DNA from: Bradyrhizobiaceae bacterium
Lineage (GTDB): Bacteria > Pseudomonadota > Alphaproteobacteria > Rhizobiales > Aestuariivirgaceae
DNA: 54,728 nt
Assembly: GCA_947475225.1 (NCBI GenBank)
Contig: CANJMQ010000017.1
Location: 1 to 54,728, forward strand
Reading direction: 5' to 3'
Below, piece after piece: positions 24,866-34,975 of this stretch. Made by a program: the position numbers and the translations under genes. The notes below the pieces were generated by a model. It had not been told where the DNA came from. It saw nothing but the letters and a program-made list of their open reading frames with translations, and did no database searches. Each line of letters begins with the position of its first letter. Position 1 is the first letter of the stretch.

Positions 24866-26401
24866 ATGTCATTCCAGCTTTTCACCAAGAGGCTTGCGCT
24901 CGCTGCGGCGGGGTTTGGCCTCACTCCACTTTTCGCGTCTGCAGCTGAGGCCGCCGCCACCGTCAACAAGGGTGACACCACCTGGATGCTGATCGCCACC
25001 TGCATGGTGGTGCTGATGACCATTCCTGGCCTCGCTCTGTTCTATGGCGGCCTGGTGCGTGCCAAGAACGTGCTGTCCGTGCTGATGCAGGTGCTGACGG
25101 TGTTCTCCGTCGTCTCGATCCTGTGGGTGATCTACGGCTACTCGGTGGCCTTCAGCGGCAATGCCAGTGCCGCGCTGAACCCGTTCTTCGGTGGCCTGGG
25201 CAAGCTGATGCTCGCAGGCGTCACGCCGGCCAGTGAGATCGGCACCTTCTCGAAGGAGACCAACATTCCCGAGCTGGCCTTCGTCATCTTCCAGATGACC
25301 TTTGCCTGCATTACCCCGGCCCTCATCATCGGCGCTTTCGCCGAGCGCATGAAGTTCTCCGCCGTGTTGCTGTTCATGGTGCTGTGGTTCACCTTCGCCT
25401 ATCTTCCCATGGCGCACATGGTGTGGTTCTGGGCGGGGCCTGACGCTTACACGCTGTCGGCCGACAATCTGCCGCTGATCAGCTCGCTCGTCGGCGCGGA
25501 CAAGGCCAAGCAACTGCTTGATGCGCTGGCTGCAGCCACCACGGATGACGCAAAGGCCGCTGTGCTCGGCGAATATGGCTCGCTGGTCAACGCTGCCAAC
25601 GGCTATCTGTTCAACCTTGGTGCCCTCGACTTTGCCGGCGGCACCGTGGTTCACATCAACGCCGGCGTGGCCGGTCTCGTTTGCGCGCTGTTCCTCGGAA
25701 AGCGCGTGGGCTACGGACGTGATCCCATCACGCCGCACAACCTGACCTTCGTGCTCGCCGGCGTTGGCCTGTTGCTGTTCGGCTGGTATGGCTTCAATGC
25801 CGGTTCGAGCCTGGAGGCCAATGGCCTGACGGCGCTGATCATCCTGAACTCCACCCTCGCGGCGGCCGCAGCGGCGCTGGCCTGGACCGGGGGAGAATGG
25901 ATCTTCCGCGGCCATCCGAGTCTGCTCGGCGGCGCCTCGGGGGCGGTGGCGGGCCTCGTCGCCATTACCCCGGCCTGCGGCTTCGTGGGGCCGGGCGCGG
26001 CGATCCTCATCGGCATTGCGGCAGGCTTCATCTGCCTCTGGGCGGTGGTCGTGCTCAAGGCCAAGCTCGGATATGACGATGCGCTCGACGTTTTCGGCGT
26101 CCATGGCATCGGCGGCATCCTCGGCGCGTTGCTGACCGGTGTGTTCGTCAACCCGGCGCTGGGCGGCACGGGCGTGACGGACTATCTGGCGGCCGGCACT
26201 TCGGTTGCCACCGCGGCCTATTCGCTCAGCGGCCAGATGTATGCGCAGATCATGGCAGTGATCGTTGCCATCGTGTGGACGGCGGCTGTGTCCGTCATCG
26301 CCCTCATGATCTGCAAGGCCGTGACTGGCCTGCGCGTCAGGGAACAGGAGGAGCGCGAAGGCCTTGACCTCGTCGACCACGGCGAGCGCGCCTACAACTG
26401 A
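24866..26401 (+). CDS. amtB: ammonium transporter AmtB
   Basis: The 511-residue protein has a signal peptide (ends near ASAAEAAA), then eleven membrane helices. The conserved parts are GLALFYGGLVRAKN, the twin His helices (TVVHINAGVAGLVCALFLGKR and DVFGVHGIGGILGALLTG) and GWYGFNAGS. Compared with E. coli AmtB it carries about 45 extra residues in the loop before LGALDFAGG (from DAYTLSADNLPLI through LVNAANGYL). It forms a trimer that conducts ammonium and is gated by GlnK. A rho-independent terminator follows. Confidence 0.95.
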   Translation: MSFQLFTKRLALAAAGFGLTPLFASAAEAAATVNKGDTTWMLIATCMVVLMTIPGLALFYGGLVRAKNVLSVLMQVLTVFSVVSILWVIYGYSVAFSGNASAALNPFFGGLGKLMLAGVTPASEIGTFSKETNIPELAFVIFQMTFACITPALIIGAFAERMKFSAVLLFMVLWFTFAYLPMAHMVWFWAGPDAYTLSADNLPLISSLVGADKAKQLLDALAAATTDDAKAAVLGEYGSLVNAANGYLFNLGALDFAGGTVVHINAGVAGLVCALFLGKRVGYGRDPITPHNLTFVLAGVGLLLFGWYGFNAGSSLEANGLTALIILNSTLAAAAAALAWTGGEWIFRGHPSLLGGASGAVAGLVAITPACGFVGPGAAILIGIAAGFICLWAVVVLKAKLGYDDALDVFGVHGIGGILGALLTGVFVNPALGGTGVTDYLAAGTSVATAAYSLSGQMYAQIMAVIVAIVWTAAVSVIALMICKAVTGLRVREQEEREGLDLVDHGERAYN

Positions 26402-26425
26402 TCTTTCGCAGCAACGACAATCCGG

Positions 26426-26460
26426 AACCCGGCGGGGCCATGCCTCGCCGGGTTTCTTCA
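26426..26460 (+). terminator. rho-independent terminator of glnK-amtB
   Basis: AACCCGGCGGGG pairs with CCTCGCCGGGTT (11 of 12 bp) around the loop CCATG, followed by TTCTTC. It lies 25 nt after the amtB stop. Confidence 0.8.
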
Positions 26461-26556
26461 TTGTCGGCTTAAACCGGGCCTTAACCACGAGCCCGCCAGT
26501 ATGGCCTTAACCATGTGTTACGGCCGGCGGAATGTTTCCCCGGCGGAGGCTTTGTG

Positions 26557-29151
26557 ATGGCGTATCAACCGTCCTACGACACCGACGACAGCGCGGTCCC
26601 TGCGGCCGTTCGGATATTCCTGAAGCGCCGCCTTTTCGAGGTCGCCGGCGTTCTGCTGTTCGTTGCCCTCATCGCGGCCAGCTTGTCGCTCGCCTCGTGG
26701 TCGGTCGACGATCCCTCCCTCAACCACGCGCTCGACCGTTCGGCACGCAACTGGCTGGGCTATCCCGGTGCCGTGCTCGCCGATGAACTGATGCAGTTCC
26801 TTGGCCTTGGCGTGCTTGTGCTGCTGGCCATCCCCATGCGTTGGGCAGTGGGCTTCCTCGCCCATCAAGGCTTGCCGCGGCCATTGCGCCAGTCCTTCGC
26901 CTGGGTCTGCTGCAGCCTTGCTGGCAGCGCCACGCTTTCGGCCCTGCCGGTGCCGTCGAGCTGGTCGCTCACCTCCGGGCTCGGCGGCAATGCCGGGGAT
27001 GTCATCCACAATCTGCTGATGATGGTGCTCTCCGTCGTGATCTCCGGCTGGATCCCGACGCTGGTCACCGGCCTCATGATGCTGGCGGTGACGCTGTTCT
27101 GCGGTCTCCGCGCGCTGGGCGTCAGCCGCGCCGCCGCCGTGGAACGGGCCGCCGCTGCCCCCAGCCGCAGCCGCAAGGCGCTGCGGGCCACGGGTGCGGG
27201 CGTTGGCATGGCCTTCCGCTCTATGCGCGGTCTCTGGTCGCGCTGGCGGGATCTGCGCCGTGCGGAAGCCCAGTTCGAGCAGCATGGTGACGAGGACGAC
27301 ATCATCCGCCGGCTGGCACCCCAGACCGAACCCCCCCGCCGCAGCGGCTACGGGATGGCGCGCATCGAGCCTGTGTTCTCGGCCCGCCGTGCCGCTCCGC
27401 CGTTCGCGGAGGAGGTGGAAGAGCAGGAGCCTGAGGAAGACTACGCCGCAGAAGAGGCCTACGCGGCCGACGGCTATGAGGCCGAACCCACCTATGAGGA
27501 TGAGGCCGAGGAGGCCGAGACCGAGGAAGACGAGACTCCCGCTCCCAAGGTCACCCGCTCCCACAAACCGCTGAAGCAGGGCAAGCGGCTGAAGAAGGAC
27601 CTTCAGCCCGGCCTCGCATTCGGTGCATCGCAGGAATATCAACTGCCTCCCCTGACGCTGCTGGCCGAGCCGAAGCGCGTCGGCAAGCCCTCCGAGCTTT
27701 CGGACGAGGCGCTGGAACAGAATGCCCGCATGCTGGAAGGCGTACTCGACGACTTCGGCGTGAAGGGGCAGATCCTCAAGGTTCGCCCCGGCCCGGTGGT
27801 GACGCTCTACGAACTCGAGCCCGCCCCCGGCATCAAGTCGTCACGCGTCATCTCGCTGGCTGACGATATCGCGCGTTCGATGAGTGCCATCTCGGCGCGT
27901 GTCGCGGTGGTGCAGGGCCGCAACGCCATCGGCATCGAACTTCCCAATGCCAAGCGCGAGACGGTCTTCCTGCGCGAGATGCTGGGCTCCGAGGCCTTCG
28001 AGAAATCGAATCTCAACCTCGCCATTGCACTCGGCAAGAACATCGGCGGCGAACCGGTGTTCGCCGACCTGGCGCGCATGCCGCACCTGCTGATCGCCGG
28101 AACAACCGGTTCCGGCAAGTCGGTTGGCATCAACACCATGATCCTGTCGCTGCTCTACCGGTTGCCGCCGGAGCGTTGCAAGCTGATCATGATCGATCCG
28201 AAGATGCTGGAATTGTCCGTGTACGAAGGAATTCCGCATCTGCTGGCGCCCGTCGTCACCGACCCGCGCAAGGCGGTCGTTGCCCTGAAGTGGGCGGTGC
28301 GCGAAATGGAAGAGCGCTATCGCAAGATGTCGAAGGTCGGCGTGCGCAACATCGACGGCTACAACGCGCGCATGAAGCTCGCCGCGCAGAAGGGCGAGGA
28401 ATTGCATCGCACTGTCCAGACCGGCTTCGACCCCGAGACCGGCGAGCCCGTCTTCGAGAAGGAGGCGATGGACCTTTCGCCCATGCCCTACATCGTGGTC
28501 ATCATCGACGAGATGGCCGACCTGATGATGGTGGCGGGCAAGGACATCGAGGGTGCCGTGCAGCGTCTCGCGCAGATGGCGCGTGCCGCCGGCATCCACG
28601 TGGTGATGGCAACCCAGCGGCCCTCGGTCGATGTCATCACCGGCACGATCAAGGCCAACTTCCCAACGCGCATTTCCTTCCAGGTCACGTCCAAGATCGA
28701 CAGCCGCACCATTCTGGGCGAGCAGGGTGCCGAACAGCTGCTCGGCCAGGGCGATATGCTCTTCATGGCGGGCGGCGGCCGCATCTCGCGCCTGCATGGC
28801 CCCTTCGTGGCCGATGACGAGGTCGAGAAGATCGTCAGCCACCTCAGGGCCCAGGGAGACCCGCAATATGTCGAGGCCGTTACCGAAGAGCCGGAGGACG
28901 GATCCTTCGGCGAGGGGGGCGGCATCGGCGGTGAAGGTGGTGGGTCGGGCGACGACCTCTATGACCAGGCGGTGCAGGTCGTGCTGCGCGACAAGAAGGT
29001 CTCGACCTCCTATGTGCAGCGCCGACTGCAGATCGGCTACAACAAGGCTGCGAGCCTGATCGAGCGCATGGAGCGCGAGGGACTGATTTCACCCGCCAAT
29101 GCCACCGGAAAGCGCGAAATCCTGGTGCCGGGGGACAGCGCCCGCGACTGA
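26557..29151 (+). CDS. ftsK: DNA translocase FtsK
   Basis: The 864-residue protein has four N-terminal membrane segments (about residues 25-185). A highly acidic linker rich in Glu/Ala follows, then the alpha/beta motor with Walker [14 protein letters not shown] and Walker [14 protein letters not shown]. The gamma winged helix comes at the end ([20 protein letters not shown]). It pumps chromosome ends through the division septum and activates XerCD at dif. GGAGG at 26545-26549 supports ATG 26557. Confidence 0.96.
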   Translation: MAYQPSYDTDDSAVPAAVRIFLKRRLFEVAGVLLFVALIAASLSLASWSVDDPSLNHALDRSARNWLGYPGAVLADELMQFLGLGVLVLLAIPMRWAVGFLAHQGLPRPLRQSFAWVCCSLAGSATLSALPVPSSWSLTSGLGGNAGDVIHNLLMMVLSVVISGWIPTLVTGLMMLAVTLFCGLRALGVSRAAAVERAAAAPSRSRKALRATGAGVGMAFRSMRGLWSRWRDLRRAEAQFEQHGDEDDIIRRLAPQTEPPRRSGYGMARIEPVFSARRAAPPFAEEVEEQEPEEDYAAEEAYAADGYEAEPTYEDEAEEAETEEDETPAPKVTRSHKPLKQGKRLKKDLQPGLAFGASQEYQLPPLTLLAEPKRVGKPSELSDEALEQNARMLEGVLDDFGVKGQILKVRPGPVVTLYELEPAPGIKSSRVISLADDIARSMSAISARVAVVQGRNAIGIELPNAKRETVFLREMLGSEAFEKSNLNLAIALGKNIGGEPVFADLARMPHLLIAGTTGSGKSVGINTMILSLLYRLPPERCKLIMIDPKMLELSVYEGIPHLLAPVVTDPRKAVVALKWAVREMEERYRKMSKVGVRNIDGYNARMKLAAQKGEELHRTVQTGFDPETGEPVFEKEAMDLSPMPYIVVIIDEMADLMMVAGKDIEGAVQRLAQMARAAGIHVVMATQRPSVDVITGTIKANFPTRISFQVTSKIDSRTILGEQGAEQLLGQGDMLFMAGGGRISRLHGPFVADDEVEKIVSHLRAQGDPQYVEAVTEEPEDGSFGEGGGIGGEGGGSGDDLYDQAVQVVLRDKKVSTSYVQRRLQIGYNKAASLIERMEREGLISPANATGKREILVPGDSARD

Positions 29152-29262
29152 GAGTGGCAGCTTTCCCGGGGCTTGCCTCAAATTCGGCCCGTTCTTGCGG
29201 ATAAGGCTGCCATGGCATAGAAGACCGGGCGAATTTCGCAGCCCTTTTCCGGAAAGAACAGG

Positions 29263-29913
29263 ATGAACAGTTTTTTGCAGCTCTCGCGCCGTGCCTTCCT
29301 GGGAGTGACCCTTCTTGCTGCCGCGGCCGCCCTGCCGGCAGTCGCCGCAGAACCCATGAAGCTGACCCCCGAGCAGCAGAGTGCCGTCAACGCGATTTCG
29401 GATTATCTCAACAGCTTCAAGACCCTGCAGGGCGAGTTCACGCAGATCAGCCCGAAGGGCAACATGTCGCAAGGGATTTTCTATATCGCCAAGCCGGGCA
29501 AGATGCGCTTCGAATATGCGCCGCCCAATCCCTTCCTGATCGTCTCGGACGGCACCTGGCTCACCATCAAGAACGTCAAGAAGGAGAAGGGCGACCAGTT
29601 CCCGCTCTCCCAGACGCCGCTTCGTCTGGTGCTTGGTGACAAGGTGGACATCGCCAACGAAACCGACATCATTGATTTCCAGGACCAGGACGGCATGACC
29701 ACCGTGACGGTGGAGGACAAGAAGAACACGCTGGGCAGCGGCCAGCTCACCCTGGTCTATGACCAGGCTCGAAAGGTGCTGCAGCAGTGGATCGTCTCCG
29801 ACGGCAAGGGTCGCAAGACCACCGTATCGCTCGAGAACCTCCAAGCCGGCATCGAGCCGGACCCCAAGCTCTTCGTGGTCAAGATCAAGCGTGACAGCAA
29901 GAACGGGCCTTAG
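29263..29913 (+). CDS. lolA: LolA-like outer-membrane lipoprotein carrier protein
   Basis: The 216-residue protein has a signal peptide with a twin-arginine-like start (SRRAFLG, then a hydrophobic run ending PAVAAE). The LolA fold is shown by LNSFKTLQGEFTQ, GIFYIAKPGKMRFEYAPP and the late KTTVSLENLQAG. It would ferry lipoproteins across the periplasm from LolCDE to the outer membrane. It follows ftsK after 111 nt, the usual order in proteobacteria. Confidence 0.9.
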   Translation: MNSFLQLSRRAFLGVTLLAAAAALPAVAAEPMKLTPEQQSAVNAISDYLNSFKTLQGEFTQISPKGNMSQGIFYIAKPGKMRFEYAPPNPFLIVSDGTWLTIKNVKKEKGDQFPLSQTPLRLVLGDKVDIANETDIIDFQDQDGMTTVTVEDKKNTLGSGQLTLVYDQARKVLQQWIVSDGKGRKTTVSLENLQAGIEPDPKLFVVKIKRDSKNGP

Positions 29914-30029
29914 CACAAAGCTCCCATGCTGGCTGGTGTTGACGCCTCCCTTGGCACGGGACCGCTCTGAGTGTAGCTTGCTGTAGCATCGGACCTGCTT
30001 CATTCTTTGGTTGTTATGGGGAGAGCCGG

Positions 30030-30662
30030 ATGGATCCGATTGCCGTGAACGTGCTTATGGACCCCGACGCCGGCACGATAGCGCTGGCCCGCGCCCTGAA
30101 CGACCGGTTGCGTTCCGATTTTCCGAAGGGCTTTGCCTTCGACAGCAACCACGCGCCACATGTGACGCTGGTACAATGCTTCATCGACCGCGAGAAGATC
30201 GCAGAGGCGGCGCACGTTGTCTCCGCGGCGCTACAGGCAGCGGGCCCAGTGAACTGGCGGAGCAAGGCGACTGGCCTCTATGCCCTGAGCGACGGCAAGC
30301 TCGGACTTGCCGGCATCGTCATCGCACCGACCGACGATTTCCGGCGGTCACAACTGCGGGTCATTGATGCGATCTCTCCCTTTACCACCCCGGAGGGAAC
30401 GGCGGCGGCCTTCGCGCCTCGCCTTGGCGGCGGTGAAATCGGTCAAGCGACGGTCGACTATGTCAAGGGTTTCATCACTGCGCGTACCGGGCAGAACTAT
30501 AATGCGCACCTCACCGTGGGCATTGGCACCAACGACTTCATTGACGCACTGAAGGCGGAGCCCTTCAAGAGTTTTCCGGTTCAGGCTGTCTCGTTGAGCC
30601 TGTATCAACTTGGCGACTACGGCGTGGCACAGAAGAAGCTCCATCACCTCCATGATTGCTGA
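30030..30662 (+). CDS. 2H phosphoesterase superfamily protein (2'-5' RNA ligase-like)
   Basis: The 210-residue protein carries the two His-x-Thr motifs of this fold, HVTLVQ near residue 46 and HLTVGIG near residue 160. Members act on cyclic phosphates or 2'-5' bonds in RNA or small nucleotides, but the substrate here is unknown. It is not closely similar to the ThpR-like protein at the right end. The next gene starts about at its stop codon. Confidence 0.75.
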   Translation: MDPIAVNVLMDPDAGTIALARALNDRLRSDFPKGFAFDSNHAPHVTLVQCFIDREKIAEAAHVVSAALQAAGPVNWRSKATGLYALSDGKLGLAGIVIAPTDDFRRSQLRVIDAISPFTTPEGTAAAFAPRLGGGEIGQATVDYVKGFITARTGQNYNAHLTVGIGTNDFIDALKAEPFKSFPVQAVSLSLYQLGDYGVAQKKLHHLHDC

Positions 30663-30663
30663 C

Positions 30664-31599
30664 ATGACATCCGATCCGCTTCCGTCGTGGAATGATAGCG
30701 CGGCAAAAAGTGCTGTGCTGGCATTTCTGCCGCGTGTGACGGACGAGAGATCATCTGACTTTATTCCGGTGTCCGATCGCGTTGCTGTTTTCGACAATGA
30801 CGGCACGCTATGGCCGGAGAATCCGATCCCCTTCCAGGCGGCGTTCGGCCTTGATGAATTGCGCAGGCGTGTGGAGGCGGACCCTGAGCTTTCGGCATCT
30901 CCCATGGTGCAGGCTGCGCTAGCGGGTGACTTCAGCAAGCTGCTGGAAGATGGTTATGCCGGCCTGAGGGAGGTTATCGCGCTCACCCACGCGGAGGTCA
31001 CCATCGATGCGTTCCGTGATGCGGTCGAAGCCTGGCTCGCTGGGGCGCGGCATCCGCGCTTCGGGCGGCGCTACGACGAGCTGACCTACCAGCCCATGCA
31101 GGAATTGCTTCGTCTTCTGGATGGCAGGGGCTTCAAGAACTTCATCGTGTCGGGCGGCGGCACGGATTTCATGCGGGTATGGGTGGAGCGGGTCTATGGC
31201 ATTCCGCACGAACGCGTGGTGGGATCTACCGGCCGGCCGTCCTTTGAGTTGCGTGACGGCGTGCCAGTGCTGACCAAGTCGCTGGAGCACCTCTTCATCA
31301 ACGATAAACACGCCAAGCCCGCGGGCATCCACCAGTTTATTGGGCGGCGGCCGATCATCTGCTGCGGCAACAGTGATGGCGACCATGCCATGCTCCAATA
31401 CACCACCATAGGCAATCCGCGCCCAAGCTTCGGTCTCATCGTTCATCACACCGACGGCGAGCGTGAATATGCCTACGACGCGGTGACGAAGAGCACGGGA
31501 AAGCTGGTGGCCGCACTGGCCGAGGCGCCAGCGCGCGGCTGGCACGTGGTGGACATGAAGCGGGACTGGAAAGCCGTGTTTGGCCACCCGGACTCCTGA
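30664..31599 (+). CDS. HAD-family phosphatase (phosphoserine phosphatase-like)
   Basis: The 311-residue protein contains the HAD motif I VAVFDNDGTLWPENP with the nucleophilic Asp, motif II in NFIVSGGG and a motif IV-like region in IICCGNSDGDHAML. The type is often annotated as haloacid dehalogenase-like hydrolase. No signal peptide is visible, so it is probably cytoplasmic. ATG 30664 lies just after the preceding stop; ATG 30652, overlapping it, is an alternative. Confidence 0.82.
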   Translation: MTSDPLPSWNDSAAKSAVLAFLPRVTDERSSDFIPVSDRVAVFDNDGTLWPENPIPFQAAFGLDELRRRVEADPELSASPMVQAALAGDFSKLLEDGYAGLREVIALTHAEVTIDAFRDAVEAWLAGARHPRFGRRYDELTYQPMQELLRLLDGRGFKNFIVSGGGTDFMRVWVERVYGIPHERVVGSTGRPSFELRDGVPVLTKSLEHLFINDKHAKPAGIHQFIGRRPIICCGNSDGDHAMLQYTTIGNPRPSFGLIVHHTDGEREYAYDAVTKSTGKLVAALAEAPARGWHVVDMKRDWKAVFGHPDS

Positions 31600-31639
31600 C
31601 GGCTTGCCAGCCGCGCATCACTGCGGCTAAGGCAGGTGC

Positions 31640-32449
31640 ATGAGTCTCAAGGTCGCTACCTGGAACATCAATTCGGTCCGCCTTCGCATCGGGCTGGTCA
31701 CCACGCTTCTGGATCGCTGGCAGCCGGACGTGCTGTGCCTGCAGGAAACCAAGTGTCCGCAGGGCCAGTTCCCCTCCGGCCCCATTCGCGATGCGGGCTA
31801 TGAGCACATCGCCGAGTTCGGCCAGAAGGGCTATCACGGCGTTGCCATCGTCTCGAAGCGGCCCTTCCTCGCACAGTCCACGAAGCCGTTTTGCGGCAAG
31901 GAAGACTGCCGCCATATATCAGTGACGGTGGCGGGCAAGAAGTCGGTGACAATCCACAATCTCTACGTGCCGGCGGGCGGCGATGAACCGGACCCCAGCA
32001 TCAACGAGAAATTCGCCCACAAGCTCCAGTTCATCGACGAGCTCGAGGCCTGGTTCGGCAAGGACTGCGTGCCGAAGGGCCATGAGAGCGTCCTGGTGGG
32101 CGACCTCAACATCGCGCCGCTCGAGCACGATGTGTGGTCGCACAAGGACCTGCTCAAGGTCGTGAGCCATACGCCCATCGAGACCGAGGGCCTGCTGCGC
32201 ATCCAGAAGAAGGGCAAGTGGGTGGACCTGCTGCGCCAGCACGTGCCGGCAGAGCAGAAGCTCTATACCTGGTGGAGCTACCGGGCGCGTGACTGGCTGG
32301 CGGCCGACCGTGGCCGCAGGCTTGACCACATCTGGTCCACCGCCGGCCTGGCGCCGAACTGCAAGAAGATCGACATTCTCAAGGAAGCCCGCGGTTGGCA
32401 GCAGCCCTCCGACCACGTGCCGGTCATGGCGAGCTTCACCGCTGCCTGA
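31640..32449 (+). CDS. xth: exodeoxyribonuclease III
   Basis: The 269-residue protein has all motifs of the EEP nuclease family: KVATWNINSVRLR, LCLQETKC with the metal-binding Glu, YGVAIVSK-like GYHGVAIVSK, VGDLNIAPLEHDV and RRLDHIWST with the terminal SDHVPVMA. It removes nucleotides from 3' ends and cuts AP sites in base-excision repair. It ends next to the stop of the convergent cNMP-binding gene. Confidence 0.94.
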   Translation: MSLKVATWNINSVRLRIGLVTTLLDRWQPDVLCLQETKCPQGQFPSGPIRDAGYEHIAEFGQKGYHGVAIVSKRPFLAQSTKPFCGKEDCRHISVTVAGKKSVTIHNLYVPAGGDEPDPSINEKFAHKLQFIDELEAWFGKDCVPKGHESVLVGDLNIAPLEHDVWSHKDLLKVVSHTPIETEGLLRIQKKGKWVDLLRQHVPAEQKLYTWWSYRARDWLAADRGRRLDHIWSTAGLAPNCKKIDILKEARGWQQPSDHVPVMASFTAA

Positions 32450-32917
32450 TCAGATGCTCTTGAAGGAGCGTGCCCTCTCGAATTGCTGGCGCGCAGATTC
32501 GAGGTCACCCATCACGAGGCCGAGCCGCCGGGAGAGGACATTGAACACCGCCGTTCCGAATTCCGGAAATTCACGTGCCACCCGCATGAACAATTCGCGG
32601 TCGATACGCGCGGTAGACACCGTATCCACCGCCGTGGCCGTCACCGAGTAGGGGCGGTCGCCGATCATCGCCACCTCGCCCAGCAGCGCGCCGGGCCCGG
32701 CGGAGCCGAGAGGACCTGCATCGCTGGCAGCAAGTCGCACCTCGCCATTGAGGATCAGGAAGGCAGCCGTGCCCTTGTTGCCCTGGCGGATGATGAACTC
32801 GCCCGACGTGAAGCTCTGGCGCGCCGCGGAAAATGCCAGAAGCTGCAGATGAACGGCATCGCATTCCGAAAAGATCGGAATGCTGCGCAATGTCTCGACG
32901 TCCGCCCTTACACTCAT
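32450..32917 (-). CDS. cyclic-nucleotide-binding-domain protein
   Basis: The 155-residue protein is a single cNMP-binding fold: LRSIPIFSECDAVHLQLLA, FIIRQGNKGTAAFLILNGEV and the phosphate cassette LLGEVAMIGDRPYSVTATA. The Arg that normally contacts the cyclic phosphate (PRxAT) is replaced (PYSVT), so cAMP binding is doubtful. There is no DNA-binding domain. ATG 32917 is taken because the residues upstream in the same frame are unconserved. It lies downstream of the OmpR-type regulator on the same strand. Confidence 0.82.
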   Translation of the reverse strand: MSVRADVETLRSIPIFSECDAVHLQLLAFSAARQSFTSGEFIIRQGNKGTAAFLILNGEVRLAASDAGPLGSAGPGALLGEVAMIGDRPYSVTATAVDTVSTARIDRELFMRVAREFPEFGTAVFNVLSRRLGLVMGDLESARQQFERARSFKSI

Positions 32918-33000
32918 GAAACCCCGGCCCTTGGCCCTGCTTCTTTTCGCCCCTAGGTTCTTTATTGTTCGTTTACAGGATGGGCACCCGCCCGCCAAGT

Positions 33001-33687
33001 TCAGGGGACCAGCTTGTAGCCGCCGCCTTCGGTGACCAGGATTTCGGCATGCGACGGGTCGCGCTCGATCTTCTGGCGGAGCCGGTACACATGGGTTTCA
33101 AGCGTGTGGGTGGTCACCCCGGCATTGTAGCCCCAGACTTCCTGAAGCAGTACGTCACGACCCACGATCTGCTCGCCTGAGCGCAGCAGGAACTTGATGA
33201 TTGCGGTTTCCTTTTCGGTGAGCCGGATCTTGCGGCTGTCGTCACGCAAAAGCAGCTTGGATGAAGGCTTGAACGTGTAGGGACCGACCTTGAAGGTGGC
33301 ATCCTCGCTGTGCTCGTGCTGGCGCAGATGGGCGCGGATACGGGCCAGCAGCACGGCGAAGCGAAAGGGCTTCGTCACGTAGTCATTGGCACCGGCATCG
33401 AGACCGAGGATGGTGTCTGCCTCTGAGACCTGCGCGGTGAGCAGGATCACCGGGCCCTTGTAGCCGTTGCGGCGCATGATCTTGCAGGCCTCCCGGCCAT
33501 CCATGTCGGGCAGGTTCACGTCGAGGATCACGAGGTCGGCGCTGTCGGCCTTCATGGCCTTGATGCCGGCAGTGGCGGTGGCGGCCTCGCTCACGGCAAA
33601 CTCGTCATGGAGGGAGAATTGTTCGGTCAGCGTCTCGCGCAGCATGTCGTCGTCATCGACGATGATGATTTTCTTCGTGCCGCCCAT
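33001..33687 (-). CDS. OmpR-family response regulator
   Basis: The 228-residue protein has a receiver domain with the acidic pocket IIIVDDDD, phospho-acceptor Asp56 (VILDVNLPDMDG), Thr in LLTAQ and Lys in VTKPF. A winged-helix effector follows, with IRLTEKETAIIKFLL and THTLETHVYRLRQKIE. ATG 33687 is preceded by AGGGG. No histidine kinase lies nearby, so it is an orphan in this window. It is divergent from the YkuD gene, which it might control. Confidence 0.9.
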   Translation of the reverse strand: MGGTKKIIIVDDDDMLRETLTEQFSLHDEFAVSEAATATAGIKAMKADSADLVILDVNLPDMDGREACKIMRRNGYKGPVILLTAQVSEADTILGLDAGANDYVTKPFRFAVLLARIRAHLRQHEHSEDATFKVGPYTFKPSSKLLLRDDSRKIRLTEKETAIIKFLLRSGEQIVGRDVLLQEVWGYNAGVTTHTLETHVYRLRQKIERDPSHAEILVTEGGGYKLVP

Positions 33688-33794
33688 CGCTACCCCTATG
33701 CCCGGAAGTCTTTGAAATCCCTTGCTCCCGCGCTTCTGAATGTTAGGGTGTCGCGTGGCCTTTTCAAGGCCAAAGCGCTGGAAACCCAATCCCT

Positions 33795-34319
33795 GTGAAG
33801 AGAACTGTCCAGACCATCCGCGTCCTCACACGACATCCACGCGCCACCACGGGCCTTCTCAAGGTGGGCGAGATGACTTTTCCCTGCTCCCTCGGCCGGT
33901 CCGGCAAGAGTTACCTGAAGCGTGAAGGCGACGGGGCGAGTCCGCGTGGCGCGTGGCAGGTCCGCCGCCTGTTCTACCGCGCGGACAAGGGACTGCCGCC
34001 GCGCACCGGCCTCCAGGCCCAGGCGATGAGGGATTATGACGGGTGGTGTGAGACGGTGGGCGACCGCAACTATAATCGCCTGGTCCGCATCCCCTATGCC
34101 ACCTCGCACGAGACGATGCAGCGCCCGGACCGCCTCTACGACGTTGTGGTGGAGCTTTCGCATAATGAACGGCCGCGGGTGCAGGGGCACGGGAGTGCGG
34201 TGTTCTTCCACCTCCGCCAGCCGGATGGCGGCCCCACGGCGGGCTGCATCGCCGTGTCGATGCGCGACATGCGCACCATCCTCGGCCTGATCGGGCCGAA
34301 GAGCAGGATCCGGATCTAG
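33795..34319 (+). CDS. L,D-transpeptidase (YkuD-like) family protein
   Basis: The 174-residue protein ends in the YkuD catalytic motif: His in HGSAVFFHLRQPDGGPTAGC and the nucleophilic Cys in TAGCIAVS. The rest (TFPCSLGRSGK, SPRGAWQVRRLFYRADKG) matches small YkuD proteins common in alphaproteobacteria. Transpeptidases cross-link peptidoglycan outside the cytoplasm, yet no signal peptide or membrane segment is visible here, so location and role are uncertain. The 3' end overlaps the convergent yggS gene by 4 nt. Confidence 0.82.
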   Translation: MKRTVQTIRVLTRHPRATTGLLKVGEMTFPCSLGRSGKSYLKREGDGASPRGAWQVRRLFYRADKGLPPRTGLQAQAMRDYDGWCETVGDRNYNRLVRIPYATSHETMQRPDRLYDVVVELSHNERPRVQGHGSAVFFHLRQPDGGPTAGCIAVSMRDMRTILGLIGPKSRIRI

Positions 34320-34975
34320 CCGCGCGTCCCGAAGATTGCCGAGCCGACGCGCACATAGGTGGCACCGCAGGCGATGGCGGCGGCGTAGTCACCACTCATG
34401 CCCATGGACAGTTGGGACAGGCCATTCCGGCCGGCAATTTCCGCCAGCAGGATGAAATGCGGTTTGGGGTCTTCCTCGGCAGGTGGGATGCACATGAGGC
34501 CGGAGATGTCGAGGCCGTGAACGTCCCGGCATTCGCGCAGGAAGGCATCCGCCTGATCGGGGTCGATCCCCGCCTTCTGCGGCTCGCGACCGGTGTTCAC
34601 CTGCACAAAAAGCTTCAAGGGCTTGGCCTGCCTGCGTATTTCCTTGGCGATGGCCTCGGCGACCTTGGGCCGGTCCACGGTATGGATGGCGTCGAACAGC
34701 TGCACCGCCTCCGCTGCCTTGTTGGACTGGAGGGGGCCGATCAGGTGCAGTTCAATGTCCGGCCAGCCTATCTTGAGGGCCGGCCACTTGGCCTTCGCCT
34801 CCTGCACGCGGTTCTCGCCGAATACCCGCTGGCCCGCCTCGATGACCGGCACGATCTCCGGGCCATCGAAGGTCTTTGAGACGGCGATGAGGGTGACGCT
34901 TTCAGGGCTGCGGCCAGCGGCCTGGGCGGCCGCCACCACGCCGTTCAGCACGTTTTTCAGACCCTGGTGAACCAT
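34316..34975 (-). CDS. yggS: PLP homeostasis protein (YggS/PROSC family)
   Basis: The 219-residue protein has the PLP-barrel motif LIAVSKTF with the Schiff-base Lys, FGENRVQEAKAKW, ELHLIGPLQSNKA and LSMGMSGDYAAAI. It binds pyridoxal phosphate and keeps the free cofactor in balance; no catalytic activity is known. It is divergent from leuS. Confidence 0.92.
   Translation of the reverse strand: MVHQGLKNVLNGVVAAAQAAGRSPESVTLIAVSKTFDGPEIVPVIEAGQRVFGENRVQEAKAKWPALKIGWPDIELHLIGPLQSNKAAEAVQLFDAIHTVDRPKVAEAIAKEIRRQAKPLKLFVQVNTGREPQKAGIDPDQADAFLRECRDVHGLDISGLMCIPPAEEDPKPHFILLAEIAGRNGLSQLSMGMSGDYAAAIACGATYVRVGSAIFGTRG

Noticed and set aside
24869-26488. 539-codon open frame opposite amtB
   Set aside because: Antisense shadow of a GC-rich membrane-protein gene, no domain seen.
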